Counted from the stretch's first letter, positions 1 through 9,180 are shown. The stretch is 64,000 nt of DNA from Sedimentitalea xiamensis (GCF_030164465.1 NZ_JASNJE010000002.1:124001-188000), one strand, 5' to 3'. Notes: generated by a model not told the origin, from the letters alone. Numbers and translations: made by a program.

Positions 1-748
1 GACTGCCCAGCGTGGACAGTTCCCAGTCCAGCACTGCGATCACGCGCGGCTCGGTCGGGTGGAAGATCAGGTTGTCGCAGCGAAAATCGCCATGAACGAT
101 GCGCGTATCGCCGCCTTCGGGGATGGCCGCAGGCAACCATTCGATCAGACGGTCCATGCCCGGATCGCGCCCGGCATCGGAATCGGCAAGGTAGGACCGG
201 CTCCACCGGCTGATCTGCCGTTCAAAGTAGTTTCCGTGGCGGCCATAGTCGCCCAGCCCGGCCTGATCCGGGTCGATGAGATGCAGGCGCGCCAGTGTTG
301 CGTTCATCGCCGCGAAATAGCGCGGGCGCTCGCCGGTCGGCACATCGGGAAAGGTCGCATCCCAGAAAATGCGGCCTTCCACCATGTCCATGACATAGAA
401 ACTGCTGCCGATCACGGTCTCGTCGGCACAGAACCCATGCACCCGGGCCACCGGGAAATCCAATGCGGCAAGGGCCGTCAGCACACGGGCTTCGCGATCC
501 ACCGCATGCGCGCCCTTCGCCAGCGGCCCCGGCGGCTTTCGGCGCAACACATAGGTCTTTCGCGGGGTGACAAGCTGATAGGTCGGGTTCGACTGCCCGC
601 CCTTGAACTGGCGCACCGACATGGGTCCGGCGAAACCGTCCACATGCGCCGCCATCCAGCGCTCCAGCGCCGGTTCATCCAGCGCGAACCCCGCGCGCAC
701 CGGTGTCGTGCCGGTGTTCGCCGCAGTGCCCGTGGGGGTCGCGGTCAT
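1..748 (-). CDS. APH-family phosphotransferase (LvaA/ACAD11-kinase-like), 3' end cut by window edge
   Basis: The minus-strand frame opens at ATG 748 and stays open to base 1, giving about 249 residues of a family usually near 340. Kinase-fold signatures are visible near the edge: a catalytic-loop HGDFRCDN and a metal-binding DWE in the VIAVLDWELSTLG segment. Further upstream lies the N-lobe sequence QFKGGQSNPTYQL with YVLRRKPPG. This is the aminoglycoside-phosphotransferase-like subfamily that accompanies acyl-CoA dehydrogenases; characterised relatives (LvaA, the kinase half of ACAD10/11) phosphorylate the 4-hydroxyl of 4-hydroxyacyl-CoA. The ATG overlaps the stop of the dehydrogenase by 4 bases, so the two are translationally coupled. 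The family assignment is firm; the substrate is inferred from neighbours. The C-terminus lies outside the window. Confidence 0.9.
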   Translation of the reverse strand, partial: MTATPTGTAANTGTTPVRAGFALDEPALERWMAAHVDGFAGPMSVRQFKGGQSNPTYQLVTPRKTYVLRRKPPGPLAKGAHAVDREARVLTALAALDFPVARVHGFCADETVIGSSFYVMDMVEGRIFWDATFPDVPTGERPRYFAAMNATLARLHLIDPDQAGLGDYGRHGNYFERQISRWSRSYLADSDAGRDPGMDRLIEWLPAAIPEGGDTRIVHGDFRCDNLIFHPTEPRVIAVLDWELSTLGS

Positions 749-1935
749 GCCATGGTCTCGCGTTTCCAGTCGCGCTTGATCTTCTTGGCGAGACTCCATT
801 TGTGAACTTCCGTCGGACCGTCATAGATCCGAAAGGCGCGGATTTCGCGAAAAACCTGCTCCACGATCGTATCCGCCGTCACCCCCTGCCCGCCCATGCA
901 TTGCACGCTCCGGTCCGCCACCCGCATCAGGGCCTCGGACACCGCGACCTTGGCCATCGAGCTTTCCGCCCCGCCCGGCGCGCCGCTGTCGAGCACATCG
1001 GCGCACCAGTAGATCATCAGTTCGGCCTGTTTCAGATCCATCAGGTTTTCGGCCAGCATGAAACCCACGCCTTCATGATCGATCAGGGGCTTGCCAAAGG
1101 CCATGCGGCGGTTGGCATAATCCGTCGCGATCTCATGCGCCCGCACACAGGCCCCCAGCCAGCGCATGCAATGGCTCAGACGCGCCGGCGCCAGGCGGAC
1201 CTGCGCGTATTTGAACCCTTCACCGGACTCGCCCAGCATCTGATCCGCCGGGATGCGCAGATTGTCGATGGTGATCACCGCATGGCCGCCGGGCATGGAA
1301 CTGTCGATGGTGTCCATGACCCGTTCGATCCGGATCGCAGGATCGGGCAGATCGACCAGGAACATGCAGGCCCCGTCGTCGGATTTGGCCATGACGATCC
1401 CCATGCCGGCCCCGTCCGCCCCTGTTATATAGGTCTTGCGGCCATTCACGACCCAATGATTGCCGTCTATCCGGCAAGTGGTCAGCATCATCGACGGGTC
1501 CGACCCCGCGCCGCCGTCCTCGGCCGGTTCGGTCATGAAAAAGGCGGTGCGCATGCTGCCGTCCACCATCCGCGTCAGGAAACGTTCCTTCAGTTCCGGC
1601 GACGCCACCTTGCCCAGAAGGAACATGTTGCCCTCGTCGGGGGCGCAGGTGTGACAGGCCAGCGGCCCGAGCGGCGACAGGCCCGACCGGATCAGCACGG
1701 CGGCGGTTTCGCGCTGTGTCAGGTGGCCCCCATCGTCGAGGATATGCGGTGTCATCACGCCGGCCGCGCGGGCCAGCGCCTTCAGCTCGTCGGCCAGTTC
1801 TTCGGACGGGCCATGTCCCCCGAGACGCGGATCGCGCTCATAGGGCGCGACCGTTTCGCGGACAAAGGTTTCGACCCTGTCGGCAATGTCGAGCACGCGG
1901 GCGGATATGCCTTCTCTTTGCAGCAGTTTACTCAT
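745..1935 (-). CDS. Acyl-CoA dehydrogenase (ACAD10/11 / LvaC-like)
   Basis: This 396-residue flavoprotein has the normal length for the family and ends with the helical C-terminal domain. FAD/substrate-region sequences such as FFMTEPAEDGGAGSDPS and WVVNGRKTYITGA are conserved. The segment where MCAD-type enzymes carry the catalytic Glu (YEGT) reads IYDGPTEVH, as in the ACAD10/11-like branch rather than classical fatty-acid dehydrogenases. It sits between an acyl-CoA ligase (93 bases upstream) and an APH-type kinase (4-base overlap downstream). With those partners it may convert a phosphorylated 4-hydroxyacyl-CoA to the enoyl-CoA rather than carry out a simple dehydrogenation. Family certain, substrate unknown. 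Confidence 0.93.
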   Translation of the reverse strand: MSKLLQREGISARVLDIADRVETFVRETVAPYERDPRLGGHGPSEELADELKALARAAGVMTPHILDDGGHLTQRETAAVLIRSGLSPLGPLACHTCAPDEGNMFLLGKVASPELKERFLTRMVDGSMRTAFFMTEPAEDGGAGSDPSMMLTTCRIDGNHWVVNGRKTYITGADGAGMGIVMAKSDDGACMFLVDLPDPAIRIERVMDTIDSSMPGGHAVITIDNLRIPADQMLGESGEGFKYAQVRLAPARLSHCMRWLGACVRAHEIATDYANRRMAFGKPLIDHEGVGFMLAENLMDLKQAELMIYWCADVLDSGAPGGAESSMAKVAVSEALMRVADRSVQCMGGQGVTADTIVEQVFREIRAFRIYDGPTEVHKWSLAKKIKRDWKRETMA

Positions 1936-2028
1936 GTCTGGTCCATCCTGATTTTGGCCGCCGGTCGCCCTGCCGGACCGGGGCGGTGAATTGAAAGGGG
2001 CCGCCGCCAGATGCCGCAGCCCGCGGGA

Positions 2029-3621
2029 TCATAACTCCAGGAACCCCAGGTCTTCCTTGATCCGCCGCTTGAGAATCTTGCCATTGGCGTTGCGCGGCAG
2101 CGGTGTCTCGTGGACCGTATAGCTTTCAGGGCATTGGTAGTCGGCAAGCCGTGTCGCGCAATGCGCCGCCACTTCGGCCTCGCTGAAGCCTTCCGGCCTG
2201 ACCGACAACACCGCATGGACCCGTTCGCCCAGGATCGGACAGGGCTTCGCGACCACGGCGGCTTCGATCACGCCGGGACAGGCGGTCAGAACGCTTTCGA
2301 CCTGCGCGGTGAATACCTTGTGCCCGCCGCGGTTGATCATGTCCTTCTTGCGGTCATGGACATAGACGAACCCATCCGCATCCACCGCGCCGACATCACC
2401 CGATTTCCAGAACCCGGCGGAAAATTCGCGGGCGTCGGCCTCGGGGTCGCGCCAGTATCCGGGAACCACCATCGCGCCCCTGATCCATAGCTCCCCGGCC
2501 TCGCCCGCGGGCACTTCGCACCCGGTTTCATCCATGACGCAGATCTCCGCCCCCGGCACTGGCCGGCCGACCGACAGCCGGCGCGCCGCGGTCTGATCCG
2601 CCGGCATGATCGTGGACGGAGAGGTGGTTTCGGTGGCTCCATAGGCGTTCATCAGTCCGAGGCCCGGCAGCGCATCCGCAAGCCGTTCGATGGTCGCCGC
2701 AGGCATCGGCGCACCGCCATAGCCACCGACCCGCCAGGCCGACAGGTCGTAGTCGCCCAGGTCGGCCTGATGCAGGCAGAGGTTATACATGGCCGGCACC
2801 ATCAGGGAGCATGTCATGCCTTCGCGCGCCGCGCAGTCCAGAAAATGCGGCGCCTTGAACTCGCGCATGACGACAACGCTGCCCCCTGCCCGGACCAGCG
2901 TGTGAATCCCCGCGACCAGACCGGTCACGTGGCTCATCGGGACGACCACCACGGTCGTGTCGGCCGGACCCAAGCCCATTTCCATCACGAAATTGGTCGC
3001 CGAATGAACGATGCCAAGCCCGGTCAGCATCGCCCCCTTCGGCACGCCCGTGGTGCCGGAGGTGTAGAGGATTGTCGCGACCTCCTCTTCCCCGACATCG
3101 GCGGCTTCGATCAGCGGCTCCGACCGGCGCAGGCTGTCATAGCCGGCGAATCCCGCCGCCGTCCCGACCGAGATGCGGGCCTCCAGATGCGGCGTTTCAT
3201 CGGGCACCGGCACGAGGCCGGCGAACTCGGCCTCGGCGATCAGCGCGACGGCTTGCGAATTCACCAGGGCGTGGCGAATGCCAGGCATCTGGTCCCGGAT
3301 GCTCAACGGGACGGTCACGGCGCCTATCCGGGCGGCGGCATAGGTGACGACCACGAAGGGCACACCATTTCCCAACAGCATCGCCACCCTGTCGCCCCGC
3401 TTCACGCCCAGGCCCGCAAGACCCGCCGCCACGCGCCCGACCTCTTCGTCAAGACGCGCATAACTCCAGCGGGTCTCGCCACAGATCAGCGCGTCACTCT
3501 GCGGATGCTGCGCGACGGCATCGGCCAGAAGCCCATGCACATTGTGCGCACGCCCGGCGTGGCAAGCCACCACCCGGTTGCCATAATGCAGCTCCCTGCG
3601 CAAAGGCGCCCTGTCGGTCAT
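2029..3621 (-). CDS. AMP-forming acyl-CoA synthetase/ligase
   Basis: This 530-residue ANL-superfamily enzyme activates a carboxylic acid to its CoA thioester through an acyl-adenylate. The P-loop-like adenylation motif LYTSGTTGVPKGAM is intact, as are the A5-type motif NAYGATETT and the hinge and C-terminal lysine region ending in LPRNANGKILKRRIKEDLG. The ATG at 3621 has a good ribosome site (GGAAAGGG). It follows the GntR gene by 54 bases and precedes the acyl-CoA dehydrogenase. Its place in an operon with a Liv-type importer suggests that it activates the imported acid. Which acid is used (short or medium chain, hydroxylated or aromatic) cannot be read from the sequence. Confidence 0.93.
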   Translation of the reverse strand: MTDRAPLRRELHYGNRVVACHAGRAHNVHGLLADAVAQHPQSDALICGETRWSYARLDEEVGRVAAGLAGLGVKRGDRVAMLLGNGVPFVVVTYAAARIGAVTVPLSIRDQMPGIRHALVNSQAVALIAEAEFAGLVPVPDETPHLEARISVGTAAGFAGYDSLRRSEPLIEAADVGEEEVATILYTSGTTGVPKGAMLTGLGIVHSATNFVMEMGLGPADTTVVVVPMSHVTGLVAGIHTLVRAGGSVVVMREFKAPHFLDCAAREGMTCSLMVPAMYNLCLHQADLGDYDLSAWRVGGYGGAPMPAATIERLADALPGLGLMNAYGATETTSPSTIMPADQTAARRLSVGRPVPGAEICVMDETGCEVPAGEAGELWIRGAMVVPGYWRDPEADAREFSAGFWKSGDVGAVDADGFVYVHDRKKDMINRGGHKVFTAQVESVLTACPGVIEAAVVAKPCPILGERVHAVLSVRPEGFSEAEVAAHCATRLADYQCPESYTVHETPLPRNANGKILKRRIKEDLGFLEL

Positions 3622-3675
3622 GTCACCCTTTCCTCATGCCGGTTTCCTGCCGCGCGGATCCTGACAGGCGGGCCG

Positions 3676-4440
3676 TCATGGCGCGCGCCCTTGTTCGGCC
3701 AGCCGGCCCGCCGCGCCTGCGATCGGCTGGTCCAGCGGCAGGCCCGCATGGATGAAGCCGCGTTTGAAATCGTCGATATGGCGTTTCATCCAGGCACGGG
3801 CGGTTCGCGGATCCTTCGCCCGGATCGCCTCGATCACGTTGTGATGCGCCACGACCTGGCGCGACATCGCCTGCGGCAGTTTCGGGATCAGCAGATCGAT
3901 CCCGCGATAGAGCAGGAACCCGATGGGTTCGCGCGCCAGCTGCAACACGCGGTTCTTGCTGGCGGCGGCCACCCTGGAATGAAAGGCCGTGTCGATTTCG
4001 GCGGACGCCTGCCCCTGCCCCTCGGCGGCAAGCAGCGCCCGCTGGATATCGTCAAGGGCCGCGATGTCATCGGCATCCGCATGCAGCGCCGCCAGTTCCG
4101 CCGCGAGCGGTTCGGTCGCGATCGCCACGTTCCACAGTTCTTCGAAAGTGACTTCGAGCATGCTCAGCGCGCGGGTCTGCCGCGACGACAGTTCCGCCAT
4201 GCGGGGTATGCTGACAACCATCCTGCGGGGCGAGATCCGACGCACGAAGCCTTCGCTTTCCAGCCGGCGAATGCCTTCCCGCACGGTCGACCGGTTGACG
4301 TTGAACATGCTGGCCATTTCCAGTTCGCCTGGAAGCCTGTCGCCGGGTTTCAGGGAACCGGCGAGGATCTGCGACTCGATCTCGAGAGATACCTGCTCAT
4401 AAGCGTGCTGGACGCGAAGGGGTTTCGGTTTGAGCGGCAT
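3676..4440 (-). CDS. GntR-family (FadR/FCD subfamily) transcriptional regulator
   Basis: The protein has 254 residues. The N-terminal winged helix-turn-helix covers roughly residues 8-75 (IESQILAGSLKPGDRLPGE, then FNVNRSTVREGIRRLESEG). It is followed by an all-helical FCD effector domain with metal/ligand-type histidines (AFHSRVAAAS, VAHHNVIEAI). FCD-type GntR proteins usually sense small carboxylates or acyl-CoAs and repress catabolic operons. The gene lies inside the liv/acyl-CoA unit, 72 bases after livF, so it is the likely local regulator. A possible operator is the inverted repeat at 9303-9323 in front of the substrate-binding protein gene; that link is inference. Confidence 0.92.
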   Translation of the reverse strand: MPLKPKPLRVQHAYEQVSLEIESQILAGSLKPGDRLPGELEMASMFNVNRSTVREGIRRLESEGFVRRISPRRMVVSIPRMAELSSRQTRALSMLEVTFEELWNVAIATEPLAAELAALHADADDIAALDDIQRALLAAEGQGQASAEIDTAFHSRVAAASKNRVLQLAREPIGFLLYRGIDLLIPKLPQAMSRQVVAHHNVIEAIRAKDPRTARAWMKRHIDDFKRGFIHAGLPLDQPIAGAAGRLAEQGRAP

Positions 4441-4512
4441 ATGGTCGGTCTTTCTTCACACCCTGATCCGGTCAGCGGCGGTTCCTCTGCGATGGGGCAA
4501 CGCGTTTCGCTC

Positions 4513-5193
4513 CTATGCCTTGCCTGCCAGAACCGGATCGATCACGTTGACCCGGATGATTTCGCCACGTTCGATGACGCATTCCCGCTGAAGCAGGTCG
4601 CTCGAATGGCTGAGTTCGGACTGCGCGATCAGCACGGACAAGCCTTCGCCCTTCAGCGAGGTGATGACGTCCGAAATCCGCCTGGCCAGCGCGGGCGCCA
4701 CGCCTTCGAACGGTTCATCCAGCAGCAGCAGCTTGCGTCCGGCGATCAGGGCCCGGCCCAGAGCCGCCATCTTCTGCTGCCCCCCCGACAGAAGCAGCGC
4801 CTTGCGCGGCGCCATATTGGCCAGTTCGGGCATCAGGTCATAGACGAATTCCAGGCCTTTCCTGCCGTCGATCTCATCGTTTGCCCAGGCGGGCAGCAGC
4901 ATGTTTTCCTCGACCGTCAGGTCCGGCACCAGGCGGCGATCTTCCGGCATGTAGCCGAATCCCAGGCGGGCCCGCAGGCGCGGCTGCATGTTCGAGATAT
5001 CCTCGCCGTCCCACTTCACCGTCCCGGCCGCCATCTTCGCCAGCCCGGTGATGGTGCGCATGACCGTCGTCTTGCCGGCCCCGTTGCGGCCGATCAGCCC
5101 CATGCGTTCGCCCGCCCCGACATCGAGGCTGACGCCGCGCAGGATGGGCGCCGCCTGGATGCTGACCTGCACGTTTTCCAGTTTCAGCGTCAT
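4513..5193 (-). CDS. livF: Branched-chain-type ABC transporter ATP-binding protein LivF
   Basis: This is a 226-residue cytoplasmic ATPase of the hydrophobic/branched-chain amino acid (HAAT) importer family. Walker A is GRNGAGKTT, the signature is LLLSGGQQK and Walker B is LLLLDEPFEGVAP, where the EPFEGVAP wording is typical of LivF. Its start overlaps the stop of livG by 4 bases. It pairs with LivG to energise uptake through LivH/LivM. Liv-type systems often carry carboxylates or aromatic acids rather than leucine, and the acyl-CoA enzymes in the same operon favour a carboxylic-acid substrate here. Confidence 0.95.
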   Translation of the reverse strand: MTLKLENVQVSIQAAPILRGVSLDVGAGERMGLIGRNGAGKTTVMRTITGLAKMAAGTVKWDGEDISNMQPRLRARLGFGYMPEDRRLVPDLTVEENMLLPAWANDEIDGRKGLEFVYDLMPELANMAPRKALLLSGGQQKMAALGRALIAGRKLLLLDEPFEGVAPALARRISDVITSLKGEGLSVLIAQSELSHSSDLLQRECVIERGEIIRVNVIDPVLAGKA

Positions 5194-5942
5194 GCCGGCG
5201 TCCCCGTCACATAGCGTTGCACTTCCGGGTCGAGCAAAACCTCGTCCGGGGCGTCGTCCGCGATGATCCGTCCGTCGTAGAACGCCAGCACCCGTTCGGA
5301 ATATCGGGTCACGATATCCATGTCGTGTTCGACGAAAATGACCGTGACGCCGGTGGACCGCAGCGCCTCCATCACCAGATCCATGATCGGGAACTTTTCG
5401 TCCGACGCGACCCCCGATGTCGGTTCGTCCAGCAGCATGATCTGCGTGTCGCCCGCCATGGCCATGGCGATGTCCAGCAGTTTCTTGACCCCCCCGGACA
5501 GTTCCGGCACCAGCCTGTCCCTGTGTTCGGCAATATTGAACCGCTCGAGCGTGGCCACCGCCCGGTCCCGTGCTTCCGGGTCATGGGCCCGGCGCAGGAA
5601 GGAAGGCCCGGACGCGCCATGAATCGCGCCCGCCAGCAGCATGTTTTCCTCGACCGTGAGATCGTTGCAGAGCTGCGCGATCTGGAACGACCGGTGAATG
5701 CCCATCCGCGTGATCTGGCGCGGGGCCATCCCGGCGATGTCGCGGTCGGCAAATCTGATCGAGCCGGAGTCGGGCTTGATGTACCCCGTCACCATGTTGA
5801 CGAAGGTGGTCTTGCCGGCGCCGTTGGACCCGATCAGCGAAAAGACCGCGCCTTCGGGCACCGCGACCGAGATGTCTTTCGCCGCGGTCACGGCCCCAAA
5901 GGATTTCTGCACGTCTCGGACTTCGAGCACGGTCCTGGTCAT
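5190..5942 (-). CDS. livG: Branched-chain-type ABC transporter ATP-binding protein LivG
   Basis: This is a 250-residue ATPase subunit. Walker A is GSNGAGKTT; the signature region reads ELSGGVKKLLDIAMAMAG, and IMLLDEPTSGVA with VEHDMDIV provide Walker B and the H-loop. The C-terminal BCA_ABC_TP_C-like tail (YVTGTPA) is present. The ATG at 5942 overlaps the end of livM by 4 bases and the stop overlaps livF, so the transporter genes are translationally coupled. Confidence 0.95.
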   Translation of the reverse strand: MTRTVLEVRDVQKSFGAVTAAKDISVAVPEGAVFSLIGSNGAGKTTFVNMVTGYIKPDSGSIRFADRDIAGMAPRQITRMGIHRSFQIAQLCNDLTVEENMLLAGAIHGASGPSFLRRAHDPEARDRAVATLERFNIAEHRDRLVPELSGGVKKLLDIAMAMAGDTQIMLLDEPTSGVASDEKFPIMDLVMEALRSTGVTVIFVEHDMDIVTRYSERVLAFYDGRIIADDAPDEVLLDPEVQRYVTGTPA

Positions 5943-6877
5943 GCCGCGTTTCCTTTCCGGCGGCCGACCAGCGAGCCCAGCCCGTTCGGCAAGAGCACGA
6001 TCACGACGAGAAGGAAGATGCCGAGCGCCAATTGCCAGGTATTGGGAAAGTAGAGGTTCGAGAACGACCGCACCAGTTCCAGGATGATCGCCGCGACAAA
6101 GACCGCCGGGACGGACAGATAGCCCGCGAGGATCGCCACGAAAACGAACTCGCCGGAAGTGGTCCAGAAGGCAAACTCCGGGTCCACATGGCCCAGGGCC
6201 AGCGCCGCGATGGTGCCGCCGATGCCGCCCAGCACGGCGCCGAACACGTAGTTGTAGGTCATGATGTTGCGCACCGATGCTCCCAGATATTCGACCCTGA
6301 GTTCGTTGTCGCGCGTCGCCAGCGTGATCAGCCCCTGTTCGCTGTCAAAGTAGATGCGCATCAGCGTGCCCGCGATGACGACGATCGCCACGACGTAGAT
6401 ATACAGAGCCGTCTGCAAAGGGCGGCCTTCCGGCGCCCAGCCCAGGAAGGTCGGCGCGGCGATGTTCAGCCCGTCGGTGCCGCCGATGACGCTCATCTTC
6501 GACAGGGACCCGTAAAGCACCATCGACAGGGCCAGCGACAGCATCGCGAAGAAGATGCCGCGGTAGCTGGACAGCAGCGGCCCGAAGGCCATTCCGACCA
6601 ACAGGCAGGCCAGCGCGCTCAGCAAGGTCAGCAGGAAGATGTCGGAGACCCCGAAACTGTTGGCCACGAGCGTCGCCGTGTAGGCGCCGATGCAGTAATA
6701 GAGCCCCTGCCCGAACGACACGACGCCGCCGCGCATCATGCCGACGATACCCAGGCACACCAGACCCTTGGCCAACGCCATGGCGCACAGGAACATCGCC
6801 CAGTCCGGCAGGATCACCGATCCCGCCGCCAGAACGGCAAAGGCGGCGGTTGCGCCGAGGAAAAGTTTCGACCGCAT
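5939..6877 (-). CDS. livM: Branched-chain-type ABC transporter permease LivM
   Basis: The product has 312 residues with about eight to ten hydrophobic segments. The frame is open further upstream, but the start chosen is ATG 6877 (MRSKLFLGATAAF): it begins with the first membrane segment and overlaps the livH stop by one base (TGATG). The conserved permease loop ATRDNELRVEYLGASV, which contacts the ATPases, is present, and so is the FSQGLYYCIGAYTA-type region (FGQGLYYCIGAYTAT). It forms the inner-membrane channel with LivH. Confidence 0.93.
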   Translation of the reverse strand: MRSKLFLGATAAFAVLAAGSVILPDWAMFLCAMALAKGLVCLGIVGMMRGGVVSFGQGLYYCIGAYTATLVANSFGVSDIFLLTLLSALACLLVGMAFGPLLSSYRGIFFAMLSLALSMVLYGSLSKMSVIGGTDGLNIAAPTFLGWAPEGRPLQTALYIYVVAIVVIAGTLMRIYFDSEQGLITLATRDNELRVEYLGASVRNIMTYNYVFGAVLGGIGGTIAALALGHVDPEFAFWTTSGEFVFVAILAGYLSVPAVFVAAIILELVRSFSNLYFPNTWQLALGIFLLVVIVLLPNGLGSLVGRRKGNAA

Positions 6878-7779
6878 CAGATCTTCCTCACCTGGGTTTT
6901 CGCGAACAGCCCCTCGGGCCGGAACAGGAGGACGATCGCCATCACGAAGTAGATGATGAAGAGTTCGGCTTCCGGCAGCAGATGCACCGAGGCCGCCCGG
7001 CTGATCCCGACCAGCAGCGCGCCGATGGCGGCCCCCGGAACCGACCCGAGCCCGCCGATGATCACCACCGCGAAGGCCACGATGATGACATTGACGCCCA
7101 GCCCCGGCGTGACCGAAATCATCGGCGCCGTCAGCGCGCCGCCAAGCGCCGCAAGGAACGTCCCGGCCATGAAGGCCCCGAGATAGATCCGCTGCACGTT
7201 CACGCCCATCGTCTGGCTCATCTCGGAATCGTGGATGACCGCCAGAACGACCTTGCCGATGCGGGTGCGGTTGAGTGTCAGCCACACCGCCAGCCCGACG
7301 ACGATCGCCGCCGCGATGACCGCGAAATCGTAGCCGACATAGAACAGCGGCCCGATCTCGACATCTCCGAGCAGCGTGTAGGGTTCATAGACGAAATAGG
7401 GATTGACGCCCCAGATCAGTTTCATCACGTCCTCGAGAATGAGGAACACCGCATAGGTCACGAGCACATTGAGCACCTCGTCGCGCCCGTAAAAGAACCG
7501 CAGCAGGCCGCGTTCCAGCAGCGGCCCCAGCACCAGCGCGACCAGCACCGCCGCAAGGATGAGCGCCACGTAGCTGCCATAGGGAAACGCCTGCCCGCCA
7601 GCCGCGAAATAGGCCCCCACAAGAGAGGCGGACGCATAGGCGCCGATGGCGTAAAGGCTGCCATGCGCGATGTTGAGAATGTTCAGCACGCCGAAGACGA
7701 GCGTCAGGCCGACAGAGACAATAAACAGCCAGCCGGCGTAAATCAGGCCATCGACAAGGATGGTTGCGACAAGATCCAT
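6877..7779 (-). CDS. livH: Branched-chain-type ABC transporter permease LivH
   Basis: This is a 300-residue polytopic inner-membrane protein. The N-terminal part (GLTLVFGVLNILNIAHGSLYAIGAY) is the hallmark of the LivH family, and the cytoplasmic loop NRTRIGKVVLAVIHDSEMSQTMGVNV contacts the ATPases. It starts at ATG 7779, 78 bases after the binding-protein gene. A stable hairpin in that gap probably lowers its expression relative to the binding protein. Confidence 0.94.
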   Translation of the reverse strand: MDLVATILVDGLIYAGWLFIVSVGLTLVFGVLNILNIAHGSLYAIGAYASASLVGAYFAAGGQAFPYGSYVALILAAVLVALVLGPLLERGLLRFFYGRDEVLNVLVTYAVFLILEDVMKLIWGVNPYFVYEPYTLLGDVEIGPLFYVGYDFAVIAAAIVVGLAVWLTLNRTRIGKVVLAVIHDSEMSQTMGVNVQRIYLGAFMAGTFLAALGGALTAPMISVTPGLGVNVIIVAFAVVIIGGLGSVPGAAIGALLVGISRAASVHLLPEAELFIIYFVMAIVLLFRPEGLFAKTQVRKI

Positions 7780-7815
7780 GGGTCAGGTGTCCCAGCGCTG
7801 TATCATGCAAGGAAA

Positions 7816-7839
7816 GCCCGCCGCATCGCTGCGGCAGGC
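7816..7839 (-). terminator. Intercistronic hairpin (attenuator) between binding-protein and livH genes
   Basis: The sequence folds into a GC-rich stem with one bulged/mismatched base and a four-base loop. On the minus strand the stem is followed by a short TTT run. It starts 18 bases after the binding-protein stop codon. It is best read as a leaky terminator or mRNA-stabilising hairpin that keeps the binding protein more abundant than the membrane subunits, as is common in ABC importer operons. Confidence 0.6.
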
Positions 7840-7857
7840 CCGTTCACTTCGCTGGCG

Positions 7858-9180
7858 TCAATCGCACTGCGCGCCGGGGAACCCCTGCGCCAGCCAGTCC
7901 TGCGACTTGATGCCTTCAGGCGGGTTCACGCAGCGGGCGTCGTAATATTCGACATCGACCAGTTCCATCTTGCCGGCATCGGCATTCCACTTCGTGGTGC
8001 CGATGGCGTTGGGCTGGATCGCCTGATGACCATCCGCAAGCGCCATCTCGATGTGGCCCGAAGGCGCATCCCAGGACAGCCCCTTCATGGCCGCCGCCAG
8101 TTCCTCGCTCGTCGGTTTCGTCCCGCCATTTTCCGCCATCGCCTTTTCGACCGCCGTCTTCAGGCCGAACAGCGCCTGCCACATCCGGAAAGGCGCCTGC
8201 ACCGGGAAGGTGCCGTATTCCGCCTCATAGGCCTCCCACATGGTGTCGGTCAGCTCCTTCAACTCACCGCCACGGGCCTGGGCCGCCAGCCCGTTGACGC
8301 CGCGGGCGCCAAGGAAAATGCCGTCCGGCATCTTGTCCTGAAGCTGCGGGATCACGTGGTCGCCCGCCGCCAGCGCCAGCTGCGCGCGCTCGTGCAGGCC
8401 CCGCGCCGTGGCCTGGATCAGGAAACCCTGCAAGTCTCCGCCCCAGTTCGACGAATGCACCAGCGCCGGATTCTCGCGCAGGAGCGCCGAGATTTCGGTG
8501 CCATATTGTCCCGCGCCGAATTTCGGGAACAGCGCGGTCTTCACTTCGGCATCCGGGTAAAGCTGCGTCATGGCGCCTGTGAAATCGGCCCAGCTGTCCT
8601 GGCCCCATGCGTAGTCCTGGTTCAGCCCGGCAAAGCTGGGAACGTCGAAATTGCGCGACTTCAGGTAGCGCGCCAGGCTGACGTTATCCATCGTGGCGTG
8701 GGCCGCGGTGCGGAACACGTAGTCATAACTGCCGTCTTCAAAGACGCGCGGTGTGCCGCAGTCATACAGGATCGTGAAGGCCTTCAGTTCGTCCGCGACC
8801 GGCGGAACGGCGAGACAGTCGCCCGAGGACACATAGCCCACGACCGCATCCACCTCTTCGCGCTGCACGAGGTTGCGGAACTCCTGCACCTGCTTGGTGG
8901 CGCCACCGGCCTCGTCGACGACGACGACCTCGATGTTCATGCCGCCAAAACCTTGCTGGTCATAGGGTGCGGGCAGCCTGCCGCCCTCGTTCAGCATGTC
9001 CACCAGCAGTTTGCCGCCGTTCCAGGCCGGCACGCCGAAGCTTTCCGCCGCCTGGCCGGACAGGAACGTGATCACGCCGATCTTGAACGTGTCGTCCGCA
9101 GCCGCCACCGGCCCGGCCATTCCGGCGGCCAATGTCATAGCGGCCAGTGCGCCGCCTATCCTGGGTTTCATCATTTTCAT
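7858..9180 (-). CDS. ABC transporter substrate-binding protein, Liv/type-1 periplasmic fold
   Basis: The 440-residue precursor has a clear Sec signal peptide (MKMMKPR, then a hydrophobic Ala/Gly core ending AGPVAAADD, cleavage near residue 28). The mature part begins DTFKIGVITFLSGQAAESFG, the standard opening of leucine-binding-protein-like (Peripla_BP_6) receptors. At 440 residues it is longer than LivJ and resembles receptors for aromatic or other carboxylic acids. The ATG at 9180 has a strong ribosome site (GGGAGGAG). As first gene of the operon it defines import specificity; the ligand is not deducible. Confidence 0.93.
   Translation of the reverse strand: MKMMKPRIGGALAAMTLAAGMAGPVAAADDTFKIGVITFLSGQAAESFGVPAWNGGKLLVDMLNEGGRLPAPYDQQGFGGMNIEVVVVDEAGGATKQVQEFRNLVQREEVDAVVGYVSSGDCLAVPPVADELKAFTILYDCGTPRVFEDGSYDYVFRTAAHATMDNVSLARYLKSRNFDVPSFAGLNQDYAWGQDSWADFTGAMTQLYPDAEVKTALFPKFGAGQYGTEISALLRENPALVHSSNWGGDLQGFLIQATARGLHERAQLALAAGDHVIPQLQDKMPDGIFLGARGVNGLAAQARGGELKELTDTMWEAYEAEYGTFPVQAPFRMWQALFGLKTAVEKAMAENGGTKPTSEELAAAMKGLSWDAPSGHIEMALADGHQAIQPNAIGTTKWNADAGKMELVDVEYYDARCVNPPEGIKSQDWLAQGFPGAQCD

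Noticed and set aside
703-5214. Long plus-strand frames over the acyl-CoA and liv genes (703-1989, 2770-5214)
   Set aside because: They mirror well-conserved minus-strand enzymes and have no recognisable protein pattern.
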